Counted from the first letter of the stretch, positions 46,525-57,242 are shown. The stretch: DNA of 64,000 nucleotides from Acinetobacter sp. NIPH 2100 (GCF_000369805.1 NZ_KB850224.1:2924399-2988398), one strand, 5' to 3'. Made by a program: numbers and translations. The notes: generated from the letters alone by a model not told the origin.

Positions 46525-47373
46525 TTAAGCTTGCATCATGTTCCAGACTTTTATCGCATCGCGAGTGGCTTTAACGTCATGGGCACGAACGATACTTGCC
46601 CCCTGCTGAATACTGAATAAATGCCCTGTCACACTGCCAACCGCGCGCTCTTGCGCAGGTACACCATTTAAGGCTTCACCGATAAAACGTTTACGTGAAA
46701 GGCCCGATAAGATTGGGTAGCCCATTCGATTGAGCTTCCAAAACTCATTCAGCAATTGAAAATTTTGCTGTGCATTTTTAGCAAAGCCAAAACCAGGATC
46801 GATAATGATATTTTCTTTTCTGACTCCCACTGCAATTGCTTGATCCAAGCGTTGCTGCAATTCAAAAATCACATCTTCCGTCACATCATCATATTGATCA
46901 AGCTGATTCATATTGGTCGGTTCACCACGCATATGCATCAGCACCACAGGAATATTCAACTCAGCAGCTGTTTCCAAGGCCTGTGGACGTGTTAATGCAC
47001 GAACATCGTTCCAGATATGTGCGCCAGCTTGTATGGCAGCACGCATCACTTCTGGCTGACTGGTATCAATCGACATAATTACATCATAATTTGAGAGAGC
47101 CTCGACCACAGGAATCACTCGACGAATTTCTTCAGCTAACGCCACAGGTGATGCATTTGGACGTGTCGATTCTCCGCCAATATCGATGATGGTTGCACCC
47201 TCTTCAAGCATCTGTAAAGCATGTTTGATCGCTTGATCTTTTTGATGGTGCTGCCCACCATCACTAAATGAATCAGGCGTGACATTCAAGATGCCCATTA
47301 CATGAGGCTGAGAGAGATCTAATTTAAAACGACCGCACTGTAACTGATATTGTGGTAATGGCATCAACTGCAT
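46525..47373 (-). CDS. folP: Dihydropteroate synthase
   Basis: FolP joins p-aminobenzoate and dihydropterin diphosphate, and it is the sulfonamide target. I chose ATG 47373 (282 residues, as in E. coli) over an upstream TTG. Both pterin/PABA signatures are present: MGILNVTPDSFSDGG near residue 26 and DIGGESTRPNA near residue 60. DPGFGFAKN and LSGLSRKRFIG (sulfonamide-loop region) follow, then RAHDV at the end. It follows ftsH at 136 bp on the same strand, the order found in E. coli (rlmE-ftsH-folP), with a terminator between. Confidence 0.96.
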   Translation of the reverse strand: MQLMPLPQYQLQCGRFKLDLSQPHVMGILNVTPDSFSDGGQHHQKDQAIKHALQMLEEGATIIDIGGESTRPNASPVALAEEIRRVIPVVEALSNYDVIMSIDTSQPEVMRAAIQAGAHIWNDVRALTRPQALETAAELNIPVVLMHMRGEPTNMNQLDQYDDVTEDVIFELQQRLDQAIAVGVRKENIIIDPGFGFAKNAQQNFQLLNEFWKLNRMGYPILSGLSRKRFIGEALNGVPAQERAVGSVTGHLFSIQQGASIVRAHDVKATRDAIKVWNMMQA

Positions 47374-47467
47374 GATCAAGACTCTTGGTACTTTAACGGG
47401 CTTATTTTAACAACACAGCCTCTAGAACGTTGCTGATTTATTTTCAGTTTGGACTAAAATCCAAACA

Positions 47468-47496
47468 AAAAAAGAGCGACCGAAGCCGCTCTTTTT
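47468..47496 (-). terminator. Terminator of ftsH
   Basis: AGAGCG and CGCTCT arms with an 8-nt loop are flanked by A- and T-runs, 14 bp after the ftsH stop on the minus strand. Confidence 0.82.
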
Positions 47497-47509
47497 ATTT
47501 CATCTTGAT

Positions 47510-49405
47510 TTAGCCCATTGCTGGTAATGGTGGTGGTGTAGATGGACCATCTTTCGGTGGTTCAAATGCAGCCACTGGATTTTCAGCAACATAAACTTTA
47601 GGTGGTTGCGGTTCACGACCTTCCATGATGTCACGGATTTGATCACGATCGATTGTTTCCCAATCCATCAACGCTTTCACCATTGCATGAGCGATATCTT
47701 TGTTATTTTCCAAGATATCACGTGCAACTTTATACTGTTGATCCAAGATACGACGAACTTCTTCATCGACTTTTTGTTGAGTCGCTTCAGAAATCGTACG
47801 ACTACCTACATTACCGAAGAAACCATTTTGGTTTTCATCTTCATAAACCATTACACCAAGTGCATCAGACATACCATATTTGGTCACCATTGCACGCGCC
47901 ATTTTAGTTGCACGTTCAAAGTCGTTAGATGCACCTGTCGACATTTGGTTAATGAACACTTCTTCTGCAATACGACCACCAAATAAGATTGAAAGTTCAT
48001 TCAACATCTTATCTTTATAATGGCTGGTTTGATCTTGTTCAGGAAGCTGCCAAGTGACACCTAATGCCCAACCGCGTGGCATGATGGTTACTTTATGCAC
48101 TGGGTCTGTACCCGGTAAGATTTCAGCAACAATCGCATGACCCGCTTCATGGTAAGCCGTTGCACGACGTTCTTCTTCACGAATTACCATCGATTTACGT
48201 TCAGGGCCCATGTAGATCTTGTCTTTAGCATCTTCAAAGTCATGCATATCCACCGTATTTTTATTACGGCGAGCAGCAAACAATGCAGCTTCATTGACTA
48301 AGTTCGCAAGTTGCGCACCTGAGAATCCTGGTGTACCACGTGCAAGAACTTTAAGATCTACACCTGTAACAGAAGGAAGTTTCTTCAAGTGAACATTTAA
48401 AATTTGTTCACGACCACGGATGTCTGGTAAACCGACCATCACTTGACGGTCAAAACGGCCTGGACGAAGCAATGCTTTATCCAATACATCAACACGGTTG
48501 GTTGCAGCAATAACGATCACGCCTTCATTGCCTTCAAAACCATCCATTTCGACAAGCATCTGGTTCAGGGTCTGTTCACGCTCATCATGACCACCACCTG
48601 TACCCGAACCACGATGACGACCAACTGCATCAATCTCATCAATAAAGATGATACATGGCGCATGGCGTTTTGCTTGTTCGAACATGTCACGGACACGAGA
48701 AGCACCGACACCGACAAACATTTCAACGAAGTCAGAACCAGAGATACTAAAGAATGGAACTTTAGCTTCACCAGCAATCGCTTTTGCCAACAATGTTTTA
48801 CCTGTACCCGGAGGGCCAACCATCAGTACACCACGTGGAATGGTTGCACCAAGGCGTTTGAATTTTGCAGGGTCTTTTAAGAAATCAACGATTTCAACCA
48901 CTTCTTGTTTTGCTTCGTCACAGCCTGCAACATCACTAAATGTTAACTTGATTTGATCTTCAGATAACATTTTTGCTTTTGACTTACCAAAACTCATAGG
49001 ACCGTTTTTGCCGCCTGCTCCACCGCCCATATTACGCATGAAGAACATGAATAATAAGATGATGAGCAATACAGGGAAACTCGCAATGAGAAGTTGCATC
49101 AAAATGCCTTGACGTTGTGGCGCTGTGCCTTCAACAACTACATTTTGTTTATTCAAGCTTGGTAGCAACTCAGTGTCTTCTACTTGAGGACGAACCGTCT
49201 CAAACGCAGAACCATTGGTTTTTTCACCATTAATATTTAAACCGTCAATTGTGACTTGTTTAATTTGCCCAGCATTCACCGCTGCAACGAAATCAGAATA
49301 TTTCATCGCTGCAGGCTTATTGCGGTCACTGACGTTGCTAAAAATCAAAATCAGAACACCGAGTATGATGAGCCACAATACGGCATTCTTGAAGTAATCG
49401 CTCAA
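47510..49405 (-). CDS. ftsH: ATP-dependent zinc metalloprotease FtsH
   Basis: FtsH degrades membrane and regulatory proteins. The 631-residue product (E. coli 644) has two membrane helices (about residues 6-23 and 100-122). An AAA module follows, with Walker [11 protein letters not shown] near residue 195, Walker [13 protein letters not shown] and the second region of homology [20 protein letters not shown]. The protease site HEAGH lies near residue 418. The start is TTG at 49405, because the first ATG (MKYSDF) lies after the first membrane helix. It follows rlmE by 136 bp. Confidence 0.96.
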   Translation of the reverse strand: MSDYFKNAVLWLIILGVLILIFSNVSDRNKPAAMKYSDFVAAVNAGQIKQVTIDGLNINGEKTNGSAFETVRPQVEDTELLPSLNKQNVVVEGTAPQRQGILMQLLIASFPVLLIILLFMFFMRNMGGGAGGKNGPMSFGKSKAKMLSEDQIKLTFSDVAGCDEAKQEVVEIVDFLKDPAKFKRLGATIPRGVLMVGPPGTGKTLLAKAIAGEAKVPFFSISGSDFVEMFVGVGASRVRDMFEQAKRHAPCIIFIDEIDAVGRHRGSGTGGGHDEREQTLNQMLVEMDGFEGNEGVIVIAATNRVDVLDKALLRPGRFDRQVMVGLPDIRGREQILNVHLKKLPSVTGVDLKVLARGTPGFSGAQLANLVNEAALFAARRNKNTVDMHDFEDAKDKIYMGPERKSMVIREEERRATAYHEAGHAIVAEILPGTDPVHKVTIMPRGWALGVTWQLPEQDQTSHYKDKMLNELSILFGGRIAEEVFINQMSTGASNDFERATKMARAMVTKYGMSDALGVMVYEDENQNGFFGNVGSRTISEATQQKVDEEVRRILDQQYKVARDILENNKDIAHAMVKALMDWETIDRDQIRDIMEGREPQPPKVYVAENPVAAFEPPKDGPSTPPPLPAMG

Positions 49406-49541
49406 GGCTTTATTCCCATATCAATCTAATTTGATCATACCTAATCTTGGCTGACCTTCACAAAAACAGCAATGAATTTGCGTTGCAAAAAACTTAAAAG
49501 GTACAAAATGCACAATTTTTAACAACTTGGCAAGTACACTT

Positions 49542-50192
49542 TTATTGCAATGCCTTTTTACGACCTTGGCCAATCAAAAAAACTTCTTTCGATCGAGCAC
49601 GTGATGCCGCAGGTTTGGCTGTTTTTAATACATCAAAACTATCGACCACCTGTTTTCGGAACTCATCAAATCCCGTCCCTTGGAACACTTTAACAATAAA
49701 CTGTCCGTTTGGTCCGAGAACTTTCTGAGCAAAATCCAAAGCCAATTCACATAAGTAAATTTGACGCGGTTGATCAACAGCCCTATTACCTGATGTATTG
49801 GGGGCCATATCTGAAATTACAATGTCTACTTGACGTCCATTTAAAATATTTAACAATTTTTCGAAAACTTCTTCTTCACGGAAGTCGCCTTGTAAGAAGG
49901 TCACATCTGGAAGTGCATCCATTGCAAGGATATCTGAAGCAATCACCAAGCCCTTTGATCCAACCAGTTTACCTGCAATTTGAGACCAACTGCCTGGCGC
50001 TGCACCTAAGTCGACAACCGTCATACCAGGCTTGATCATTTTATATTTTTCTTGGATTTCAAGTAGTTTATATGCGGCACGTGCGCGATAACCTTCCTTT
50101 TGTGCTTTTTTGACAAAAGGGTCATCCAAATGCTCTCGCATCCACACACGACTGCTTTTAGACAATTTTTGATTGGTAATGCGTGTTGCCAT
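49542..50192 (-). CDS. rlmE: 23S rRNA 2'-O-methyltransferase (U2552)
   Basis: RlmE (FtsJ/RrmJ) methylates the ribose of U2552 in 23S rRNA within the 50S subunit. The 216-residue product (E. coli 209) shows YRARAAYKLLEIQEKYK with catalytic Lys, motif I VVDLGAAPGSWSQIA, DMAPNTSGN with catalytic Asp, and FIVKVFQGTGFDEF with the second Lys. A basic tail follows. It is divergent from yhbY at 229 bp and upstream of ftsH, the same neighbourhood as in E. coli. Confidence 0.96.
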   Translation of the reverse strand: MATRITNQKLSKSSRVWMREHLDDPFVKKAQKEGYRARAAYKLLEIQEKYKMIKPGMTVVDLGAAPGSWSQIAGKLVGSKGLVIASDILAMDALPDVTFLQGDFREEEVFEKLLNILNGRQVDIVISDMAPNTSGNRAVDQPRQIYLCELALDFAQKVLGPNGQFIVKVFQGTGFDEFRKQVVDSFDVLKTAKPAASRARSKEVFLIGQGRKKALQ

Positions 50193-50421
50193 AACTCACT
50201 AAATTTCAAAAAACTTCTGATCAGTCATTGTACGTGAAAATTACTCTCATTACAGTACGGATGTACTTCATTCACACGAAGTTTTACAGATTTTTTTCGA
50301 TCAACACGATTGATTATTTTTAGCAATTTTCACATTTTTGTTTCAAGTGCTGGTCTGCTCAATCTATCTTAGATTCGGGATGCAAGTTATACTAGGTCGT
50401 TTTTCCAATCAGGTATTTTTA

Positions 50422-50748
50422 ATGGCGGCTTTATCTATCCATGAACGTAAGCGTTTACGTCAAATTGGCCATGCGCTTAATCCAGTTGTAATGATTGGTA
50501 GCCAAGGTCTTACAGAAAACGTCATTGAAGAAACAAATCGTGCGCTGAATGATCACGAGTTGATCAAAGTGAAAATTGCGGGTGAAGACCGTGATGCACG
50601 TGCAACTGTAATTGATGCGATTGTTGAAGCAACAGGTGCAGAGTCTGTACAGAAAATTGGTAAAATTGTTTTGCTATATAAAAAAGCAGCCAAACAAAAC
50701 CAACACCTTTCTAACTTAGTTCGTTTTGCTCATCTAAGTAATAAATAA
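50422..50748 (+). CDS. yhbY: RNA-binding protein YhbY (CRM domain)
   Basis: The start at ATG 50422 (MAALSIHERKRLRQIGHALNP) is supported by AGG 8 nt upstream, and it gives 108 residues (E. coli 97). Longer frames run through the leader. The CRM fold is visible: LNPVVMIGSQGLTENVIEE, the basic HELIKVKIAGEDRDAR and the G-x-x-G-like QKIGKIVLLYKK. It binds pre-50S ribosomal particles and aids assembly. It faces away from rlmE and is followed after 5 bp by the DOMON-like gene, a likely cotranscript. Confidence 0.93.
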   Translation: MAALSIHERKRLRQIGHALNPVVMIGSQGLTENVIEETNRALNDHELIKVKIAGEDRDARATVIDAIVEATGAESVQKIGKIVLLYKKAAKQNQHLSNLVRFAHLSNK

Positions 50749-50753
50749 TTACG

Positions 50754-51290
50754 ATGGCAAGTTATGAACTGTCTGCCTTTGATCGCTTTAGCGCCATTAC
50801 CGTAGTTGGAGCGATTGAGCAACAAACGCCAGCATCCCTAAATGTTGGTTTTTGGGTTCGTGACCCAAATCAATTTTTGATCTACCCAGATCAAGTCGCT
50901 GCACATCCACGTCAAGACTTTTTATGGGAACAGACTTGCTTTGAGATTTTTGTTGGTGTGAAAGGTGAAGATTTCTATCGTGAAATTAATCTCTCCCCTT
51001 CTCAAGCTTGGCAAGTCTATCAATTTGAAGAATATCGCTTTCCTGAAAATATGCCGCCAGTCGCTGCATATGACATTGAGCTGAATCATTTACAGCGGAC
51101 TCATTATGGTTTAAATGTCAGTTTAGATCTGTCCCAATTCATGCAACAACATAAATTGAAATGGTCTGACTTATACCTCGGTCTAAGCATGGTGTTGAAT
51201 ACCACACAAGGTATGCATTATTTTGCAATGCAGCACAGTAGTCCTCAAGCTGACTTTCATAATAAACGTGACTGGTTGCATCAGTTCTAA
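50754..51290 (+). CDS. DOMON-like domain protein
   Basis: The 178-residue protein fits bacterial DOMON-like proteins of the carbohydrate-binding-like fold. Elements are VGFWVRDPNQFLIYP, FLWEQTCFEIFVGVKGEDFYREINLSP (the W-x-x-x-C-F-E core), WQVYQFEEYR and the closing HYFAMQHSSPQADFHNKRDW. There is no signal peptide, so it should be cytosolic. Its role is unknown; related folds bind haem or sugars. The 5-bp gap to yhbY and lack of a clear ribosome site suggest translational coupling. Confidence 0.85.
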   Translation: MASYELSAFDRFSAITVVGAIEQQTPASLNVGFWVRDPNQFLIYPDQVAAHPRQDFLWEQTCFEIFVGVKGEDFYREINLSPSQAWQVYQFEEYRFPENMPPVAAYDIELNHLQRTHYGLNVSLDLSQFMQQHKLKWSDLYLGLSMVLNTTQGMHYFAMQHSSPQADFHNKRDWLHQF

Positions 51291-51302
51291 TGTTTTGCAC
51301 AT

Positions 51303-51333
51303 AAAAAAAGCGAGAAAAATTCTCGCTTTTTTT
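51303..51333. terminator. Bidirectional terminator
   Basis: AAAAAAAGCGAGAA and TTCTCGCTTTTTTT form a 14-bp stem with a 3-nt loop between convergent genes. Confidence 0.93.
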
Positions 51334-51347
51334 ATGCATACAACTTA

Positions 51348-51926
51348 TTAGCTGGCGCGTACTTTATTCCAAGCTTCAACAGCTTGCTCTTTAGTACGTT
51401 TAAGGCTCACAACTAAAGTATCTTTATGCTTCACTGAAATTTGACTAATGTCATCTTTCAATTCTTTGCTCACTTTAGTTAAGTCTTCGATCAATGCATT
51501 TAACTCTGTTTTTAATACATTTTTCAATTCAAGCAAGTTACCTTGCGATGAATTAAGTTGAGTTTTAATCACTTCAATGCGCTCTAAAAGATCTTGTTTG
51601 ATCTGTACAAGCTGATTTTGAATATTTTGATTTAACTCTTTTGCTTCAGTCTCAATTTTTTCTTGAGTTTCCGCTAAAGCTTCTTTCACTTGACCTTGAG
51701 TCTCAGCAATCACTTCTTTCGCTTGCTCTTGAGTTTCAGCAATCACTTCTTTTGCCTTCGCTGTTTTTTCTGCAACCGCTTCTTTCGCTTTTGCAGTTTT
51801 CTCAGCAACCACTTCTTTCACTTCAGCAGTCTTTTCAGCAACCACTTCTTTCGCTTTCGTGGTTTTTTCAACTACAGCAGCTTTCACTTCTTCAGCAGTT
51901 GCAGGTGTTGTTTGATTGTCAGCCAT
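51348..51926 (-). CDS. Alanine/lysine/glutamate-rich 11-residue-repeat protein
   Basis: The start at ATG 51926 (MADNQTTPA) follows a GAGGGG site. The 192-residue product has a polar N-terminus and seven tandem 11-residue repeats at about residues 18-94, with consensus VAEKTAKAKEV. A helical, apolipoprotein-like second half follows (LLERIEVIKTQLN, LVSLKRTKEQAVEAWNKV). No signal or membrane segment is present. Hendecad repeats like these occur in LEA-like stress proteins, phasins and apolipophorins and form amphipathic helices. Function is therefore open: desiccation tolerance, lipid or granule surface binding are all inferences. The gene stands alone upstream of carA in the opposite direction. 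Confidence 0.72.
   Translation of the reverse strand: MADNQTTPATAEEVKAAVVEKTTKAKEVVAEKTAEVKEVVAEKTAKAKEAVAEKTAKAKEVIAETQEQAKEVIAETQGQVKEALAETQEKIETEAKELNQNIQNQLVQIKQDLLERIEVIKTQLNSSQGNLLELKNVLKTELNALIEDLTKVSKELKDDISQISVKHKDTLVVSLKRTKEQAVEAWNKVRAS
51645..51875 (-). repeat. Seven tandem 33-bp units inside the hendecad gene
   Basis: The 33-bp unit encodes an 11-residue repeat. The first four units encode V-[VA]-E-K-T-x-x-[AV]-K-E-[VA] and the next three [IL]-A-E-T-Q-x-x-x, suggesting two rounds of expansion. Confidence 0.85.
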
Positions 51927-52129
51927 TTTAATTCCCCTCATTATTGATTGTTGATTTTTTGGCTAGCTATAAGATAAAACGGCTACAACTCAAACACGAA
52001 AAAAATTGTCTAACAATTTGCATAATATCTCATGATAACGATATCTGGATGAGCGATTTTGCAATAGACACCTCTGTCCGCTTGCTTAAAAAGAATTCGA
52101 CAATTCCTAACTTTAATAAATAAAACACA

Positions 52130-52158
52130 TAGACTTTTCACGGACTCATGCGTATAAT
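52130..52158 (+). promoter_or_regulatory. carA promoter
   Basis: TAGACT and a perfect TATAAT are spaced by 17 bp. The expected start near 52165 leaves a leader of about 120 nt. The left part of the gap (51927-52129) shows nothing definite. Confidence 0.75.
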
Positions 52159-52175
52159 GCGCTGTTAAGTTACAA

Positions 52176-52247
52176 GCGAGCAGACTGGAAGGAGGGGCAT
52201 GTTTTTTTAAAGACGGCCTGCCTTTTTTTATGTCTTCTCGCTTTTTT
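52176..52247 (+). promoter_or_regulatory. Candidate attenuator in the carA leader
   Basis: GCGAGCAGAC (52176) and GTCTTCTCGC (52232) pair over nine of ten positions and are followed by six T, a terminator form with a large loop. Inside are GGAAGGAGGGG, an ATG-TTT-TTT-TAA minicistron (52199-52210), two seven-T runs, and AAAGAC (52209) that could pair with GTCTT and disrupt the outer stem. Confidence 0.6.
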
Positions 52248-52286
52248 ACAGCCCTATTTTTGTGGTCTTAGTTCAGGAGCTTTGGT

Positions 52287-53426
52287 TTGAGCACCCCCGC
52301 CATTTTAGCCCTCGCAGATGGAACGATCTTTAAAGGAACGTCTATCGGTGCATCGGGTAGTACGACTGGTGAAGTCGTTTTTAACACTGCCATGACTGGT
52401 TATCAAGAAATTTTGACCGACCCAAGCTACGCACAACAAATTGTGACGTTGACTTATCCTCATATTGGAAATACTGGCTGTAATAGTGAAGACGTTGAAT
52501 CAGGTCGCATCCATAAAGTATGGGCGAATGGTTTAATTATTCGTGATCTGCCTTTATTACACAGTAATTTCCGTGCTGAACAATCTCTCAGTGAATACTT
52601 GGAACAACATAATGTTGTTGCGATTGCTGATATTGATACGCGTAAATTGACTCGTATTCTACGCGACAAAGGTGCACAAAATGGTTGCATCCTTGCTGGC
52701 GAAAATATTACAGAAGAAGAAGCAATTGCAAAAGCACGTGCATTTGGCGGTTTAAACGGTCTCGATCTTGCGAAAGAATGCTGTGATCCGACGGGTTTTG
52801 AATGGACTGAAGGTTCTTGGACTTTAGGCGAAGGCTTCACTCAACCAGAATTAAAATTTCATGTTGTTGCATACGATTATGGTGTCAAAACCAACATCTT
52901 ACGTATGCTTGCAGACCGTGGTTGTAAATTGACTGTTGTTCCTGCACAGACACCTGCTGAGAAAGTACTCGCACTCAATCCAGATGGCGTGTTCTTGTCA
53001 AATGGTCCTGGTGATCCAGCAGCATGTGACTATGCCATTGAAGCAGTGAAAACCATTGTTGATACAACCAACTTACCTGTATTCGGTATTTGTTTAGGTC
53101 ACCAAATTTTAGCGCTCGCTTCTGGCGCGAAAACTATGAAAATGAATCATGGTCACCACGGCGCGAACCATCCTGTACAAAATCTTGAGAAAGGTACAGT
53201 GATGATTACTTCTCAAAACCACGGCTTTGCTGTTGACGAGAGTACTTTACCTGCAAACTTAAAAGTGACACATCGTTCACTGTTTGATGGTACAAACCAA
53301 GGTATTCATCGCACTGACAAACCAGCATTCAGTTTTCAGGGTCACCCTGAAGCCAGCCCTGGTCCACATGACTGTGCCCCATTGTTCGATCATTTCATCG
53401 AACTTATCGAAGCAGCTAAGAAGTAA
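52287..53426 (+). CDS. carA: Carbamoyl-phosphate synthase small (glutaminase) subunit
   Basis: CarA takes ammonia from glutamine and passes it to CarB for carbamoyl phosphate, the precursor of arginine and pyrimidines. The 379-residue product (E. coli 382) has the N-terminal CPSase domain ([31 protein letters not shown]). The class I amidotransferase domain has nucleophile Cys in [12 protein letters not shown] near residue 267 and the His-Glu pair in [11 protein letters not shown]. Translation begins at TTG 52287, with AGGAG 7 nt upstream. It precedes carB by 14 bp. Leader structure suggests attenuation. Confidence 0.97.
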   Translation: MSTPAILALADGTIFKGTSIGASGSTTGEVVFNTAMTGYQEILTDPSYAQQIVTLTYPHIGNTGCNSEDVESGRIHKVWANGLIIRDLPLLHSNFRAEQSLSEYLEQHNVVAIADIDTRKLTRILRDKGAQNGCILAGENITEEEAIAKARAFGGLNGLDLAKECCDPTGFEWTEGSWTLGEGFTQPELKFHVVAYDYGVKTNILRMLADRGCKLTVVPAQTPAEKVLALNPDGVFLSNGPGDPAACDYAIEAVKTIVDTTNLPVFGICLGHQILALASGAKTMKMNHGHHGANHPVQNLEKGTVMITSQNHGFAVDESTLPANLKVTHRSLFDGTNQGIHRTDKPAFSFQGHPEASPGPHDCAPLFDHFIELIEAAKK

Positions 53427-53440
53427 TTAAGGAGCGAATA

Positions 53441-56400
53441 ATGCCTAAACGTACGGATATTAAAAGCATCTTAATTATTGGTGCTGGTCCTATTGTCATT
53501 GGTCAAGCCTGCGAATTTGACTATTCAGGTGCGCAAGCATGTAAAGCGCTTCGTGAAGAAGGTTATCGCGTTATTTTGGTGAACTCTAACCCAGCGACCA
53601 TTATGACCGACCCTGCAATGGCAGATGCAACTTATATCGAGCCAATCACTTGGCAGACCGTTGCACAAATCATTGAAAAAGAACGTCCAGATGCAGTCCT
53701 TCCAACCATGGGCGGCCAAACTGCATTGAACTGTGCCCTTGCTTTAGACGAGCACGGCGTTCTTGAAAAATATAATGTAGAACTGATTGGTGCATCAAAA
53801 GAAGCGATTGAAAAAGCAGAAGATCGTAAACTGTTTGATATCGCGATGCGTAAAATTGGTTTGGAATGTCCAAAAGCTGCCATTGCTGAAACAATGGAAG
53901 AAGCTTTGGCCATCCAAGCAGGTTTTGGTTTCCCAGTCATCATCCGTCCATCATTCACGATGGGTGGTTCAGGTGGTGGTATTGCCTATAACCGCGAAGA
54001 GTTCCTAGAAATCTGTGAACGTGGTTTCGATCTTTCTCCAACTAAACAATTATTGATTGATGAATCACTGATTGGTTGGAAAGAATATGAGATGGAAGTT
54101 GTTCGTGACAAAAACGACAACTGTATCATCGTTTGTGCGATCGAAAACTTTGACCCAATGGGCGTACACACAGGTGACTCAATCACTGTTGCTCCTGCGC
54201 AAACATTGACAGACAAAGAATACCAATTAATGCGTAATGCATCAGTTGCGGTTCTTCGTGAAATTGGTGTGGAAACAGGCGGTTCGAACGTTCAATTCGG
54301 TATTAACCCGCAAGACGGCCGTATGGTTGTGATCGAAATGAACCCTCGCGTTTCTCGCTCATCTGCCCTTGCTTCTAAAGCAACAGGTTTCCCGATTGCT
54401 AAAATCGCAGCGAAACTTGCAGTCGGTTATACCCTTGATGAATTGAAAAATGACATCACTGGTGGTATTACACCAGCATCTTTCGAACCATCGATTGACT
54501 ATGTAGTAACGAAGATTCCACGTTTCAACTTCGAAAAATTCCCACAAGCTGAGCCTGTACTGACAACTCAGATGAAATCTGTGGGCGAAGTCATGGCGAT
54601 TGGTCGTAACTTCCAAGAATCTGTACAAAAAGCACTTCGTGGTCTTGAAGTTGGCGTAAGTGGCTTTGACGAAAAAGTTGAAGCGGGTACAGCCAATGCG
54701 AAAGACATCATCTTAAAAGAGCTTAAAGTACCTGGTCCAGAGCGTATCTGGTACGTTGCTGATGCATTCCGTCATGGTTTCTCTTTAGATGACGTATTTG
54801 AAGCAACCAAGATCGACCGTTGGTTCTTGATCCAAATCGAAGACATCATTAAAACTGAAGCTCAAGTGAAAGCATTAGGTTTTGGTGACTTAAATGCTGA
54901 CAATATCCGTTCATTCAAACGCAAAGGTTTATCTGACCTTCGTATTGCTGGCTTGATGGGTATTTCACAAAAGCAATTCCGTAAACAACGTTGGAACTTG
55001 GGTGTATATCCAGTTTACAAACGTGTTGATACCTGTGCAGCAGAGTTTGAATCTGGTACTGCTTACATGTACTCAACTTACGATGAAGAATGTGAAGCAA
55101 ATCCATCAAACCGCGACAAGATCATGGTCATTGGTGGTGGTCCTAACCGTATTGGTCAAGGGATCGAGTTTGACTACTGCTGTGTACACGCTGCGCTTGC
55201 AATGCGTGAAGACGGTTATGAAACCATCATGGTGAACTGTAACCCTGAAACTGTTTCAACCGACTATGACACATCTGACCGTTTATACTTCGAGCCTGTA
55301 ACACTTGAAGATGTACTTGAAATCGTACGTACTGAGAAGCCTAAAGGCGTGATCGTACAGTACGGTGGTCAAACACCTTTGAAATTGGCACGTGCTTTGG
55401 AAGAAGCAGGTACCCCAATCATTGGTACATCTCCTGATGCAATTGACCGTGCAGAAGACCGTGAACGTTTCCAACAAATGATTCAACGTCTACAGCTTCG
55501 TCAACCAAACAACAGCATCGTAAAATCTGCTGAAGAAGGTATTTCTGAAGCGGCTAAAGTGGGTTACCCACTGGTTGTTCGTCCATCTTATGTATTGGGT
55601 GGTCGTGCAATGGAAATCGTCTATAACGAAGAAGAACTGAAACGTTACCTTCGTGAAGCAGTACAAGCGTCGAATGAAGCCCCTGTCCTACTTGACCGTT
55701 TCCTTGACGATGCAACAGAAGTTGACGTTGACTGCGTTTCTGACGGTAAAGATGTTGTGATCGGCGGTATCATGCAGCATATTGAACAAGCAGGTATTCA
55801 CTCAGGTGACTCTGCATGTTCGATTCCTCCGTACTCACTTTCTCAAGAAGTTCAGGACGAGATGCGTCGTCAGACTGTTGCAATGGCAAAAGAGCTTGGC
55901 GTAATCGGTTTGATGAACGTTCAGTTTGCAGTGAAAGGCAATGACATTTATATCCTTGAAGTGAACCCACGTGCATCACGTACCGTTCCTTTCGTATCTA
56001 AATGTATTGGTGATTCTTTAGCAAAAGTTGCTGCACGCTGTATGGCTGGCCAATCTTTGGAATCACAAGGTTTCACCAAAGAAATCATTCCAACACATTT
56101 TGCTGTTAAAGAAGCCGTATTCCCATTTGCCAAATTTCCTGGCGTAGATCCAATGCTTGGGCCTGAGATGAAATCTACAGGTGAAGTGATGGGTGTAGGT
56201 AAAACCTTTGGTGAAGCATTCTATAAAGCAGTGCTTGGTTCTAACGAACGTTTACCAGGCTTACCAACAGAAGGCGAAGTGAAACATGCATTCTTATCGG
56301 TTCGTGAATCAGATAAGAAATACATTGCCGACATTGCAAAACAGTTAATCGCTTATGGCTTTAAACTGGTTGCAACCAACGGTACACATCGTGTGCTGAA

Positions 56401-56674
56401 AGAAGCTGGAATTGAATGTCAAGCTGTCAATAAAGTGACCGAAGGTCGCCCACATATTGTTGACCGCTTGAAAAATGGTGAAATTCATCTTATTGTCAAC
56501 ACAACTGAAGGTAAACAAGCTCAGTATGACTCTGCCATGATTCGTCGTGCTGCCCTCCAAGGCAAGGTGTATTACACCACGACCATCAACGGCGCAGAGG
56601 CTGTTTGCCAAGCATTTGCTGTGAAATTGCCAATGGATGTATACCGCTTGCAAGATTTACAAACTGTAGGTTAA
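53441..56674 (+). CDS. carB: Carbamoyl-phosphate synthase large subunit
   Basis: CarB makes carbamoyl phosphate from bicarbonate, ammonia and two ATP. The 1077-residue product (E. coli 1073) has two homologous ATP-grasp halves. The first has [17 protein letters not shown] at its start and [15 protein letters not shown] near residue 170. The second has [16 protein letters not shown] near residue 563 and [16 protein letters not shown] near residue 712. The C-terminal MGS-like allosteric domain (from about residue 940) carries [15 protein letters not shown] and the effector site for UMP and ornithine. GGAG precedes the ATG. Confidence 0.98.
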   Translation: MPKRTDIKSILIIGAGPIVIGQACEFDYSGAQACKALREEGYRVILVNSNPATIMTDPAMADATYIEPITWQTVAQIIEKERPDAVLPTMGGQTALNCALALDEHGVLEKYNVELIGASKEAIEKAEDRKLFDIAMRKIGLECPKAAIAETMEEALAIQAGFGFPVIIRPSFTMGGSGGGIAYNREEFLEICERGFDLSPTKQLLIDESLIGWKEYEMEVVRDKNDNCIIVCAIENFDPMGVHTGDSITVAPAQTLTDKEYQLMRNASVAVLREIGVETGGSNVQFGINPQDGRMVVIEMNPRVSRSSALASKATGFPIAKIAAKLAVGYTLDELKNDITGGITPASFEPSIDYVVTKIPRFNFEKFPQAEPVLTTQMKSVGEVMAIGRNFQESVQKALRGLEVGVSGFDEKVEAGTANAKDIILKELKVPGPERIWYVADAFRHGFSLDDVFEATKIDRWFLIQIEDIIKTEAQVKALGFGDLNADNIRSFKRKGLSDLRIAGLMGISQKQFRKQRWNLGVYPVYKRVDTCAAEFESGTAYMYSTYDEECEANPSNRDKIMVIGGGPNRIGQGIEFDYCCVHAALAMREDGYETIMVNCNPETVSTDYDTSDRLYFEPVTLEDVLEIVRTEKPKGVIVQYGGQTPLKLARALEEAGTPIIGTSPDAIDRAEDRERFQQMIQRLQLRQPNNSIVKSAEEGISEAAKVGYPLVVRPSYVLGGRAMEIVYNEEELKRYLREAVQASNEAPVLLDRFLDDATEVDVDCVSDGKDVVIGGIMQHIEQAGIHSGDSACSIPPYSLSQEVQDEMRRQTVAMAKELGVIGLMNVQFAVKGNDIYILEVNPRASRTVPFVSKCIGDSLAKVAARCMAGQSLESQGFTKEIIPTHFAVKEAVFPFAKFPGVDPMLGPEMKSTGEVMGVGKTFGEAFYKAVLGSNERLPGLPTEGEVKHAFLSVRESDKKYIADIAKQLIAYGFKLVATNGTHRVLKEAGIECQAVNKVTEGRPHIVDRLKNGEIHLIVNTTEGKQAQYDSAMIRRAALQGKVYYTTTINGAEAVCQAFAVKLPMDVYRLQDLQTVG

Positions 56675-56691
56675 TTCTCTACCGATAAAGT

Positions 56692-56723
56692 CCCGTCACC
56701 TTATCGGTGGCGGGCTTTTTCTT
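56692..56723 (+). terminator. Terminator of carAB
   Basis: CCCGTCACC-TTATC-GGTGGCGGG (one G-U) is followed by a T-rich run, 18 bp after the carB stop and before greA. Confidence 0.85.
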
Positions 56724-56765
56724 TTTTTAATCCTGTATTTTCCCAACCAATTTAGAGGGACTGAA

Positions 56766-57242
56766 ATGCAACGTTACCCTATGACTCCCGAAGGCAAGGT
56801 TGCCTTAGAGAAAGAATTACAACAGCTCAAAACAGTGGATCGCCCACGTATTATCCAAGCGATTGCTGAAGCACGTGAGCACGGCGATTTAAAGGAAAAT
56901 GCTGAATATCATGCTGCGCGTGAACAGCAAGGTTTCTGTGAAGGCCGTATTCAGGATATCGAAGGTAAACTTGGTGCAGTTCAAGAAATTGATGTCAAAA
57001 CACTCGAGCAAAATGGTCGTGTTGTGTTTGGTGTGACTGTCACCATTGAAAACCTGGATACTGAAGAACGTAAGACTTATAAAATTGTAGGCGATGACGA
57101 AGCAGATTTTAAAATCAATAAAATCTCAGTAAACTCCCCGATTGCACGTGGTCTTTTAGGTAAAAGTGAAGGCGACGAAGCAAAAATTCAAACACCACAA
57201 GGTGAAGTTGAATATGAAATTGTCAGCGTGGAATACATCTAA
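56766..57242 (+). CDS. greA: Transcription elongation factor GreA
   Basis: GreA rescues backtracked RNA polymerase by stimulating transcript cleavage. The 158-residue product equals E. coli GreA in length. The N-terminal coiled coil shows [20 protein letters not shown] and the finger tip [20 protein letters not shown] with the acidic D-x-x-E-N-A-E-Y pattern. The C-terminal domain has KIVGDDEAD and [20 protein letters not shown] lies about 7 nt before the ATG. It follows carB after a terminator, so it probably uses its own promoter too. Confidence 0.96.
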   Translation: MQRYPMTPEGKVALEKELQQLKTVDRPRIIQAIAEAREHGDLKENAEYHAAREQQGFCEGRIQDIEGKLGAVQEIDVKTLEQNGRVVFGVTVTIENLDTEERKTYKIVGDDEADFKINKISVNSPIARGLLGKSEGDEAKIQTPQGEVEYEIVSVEYI

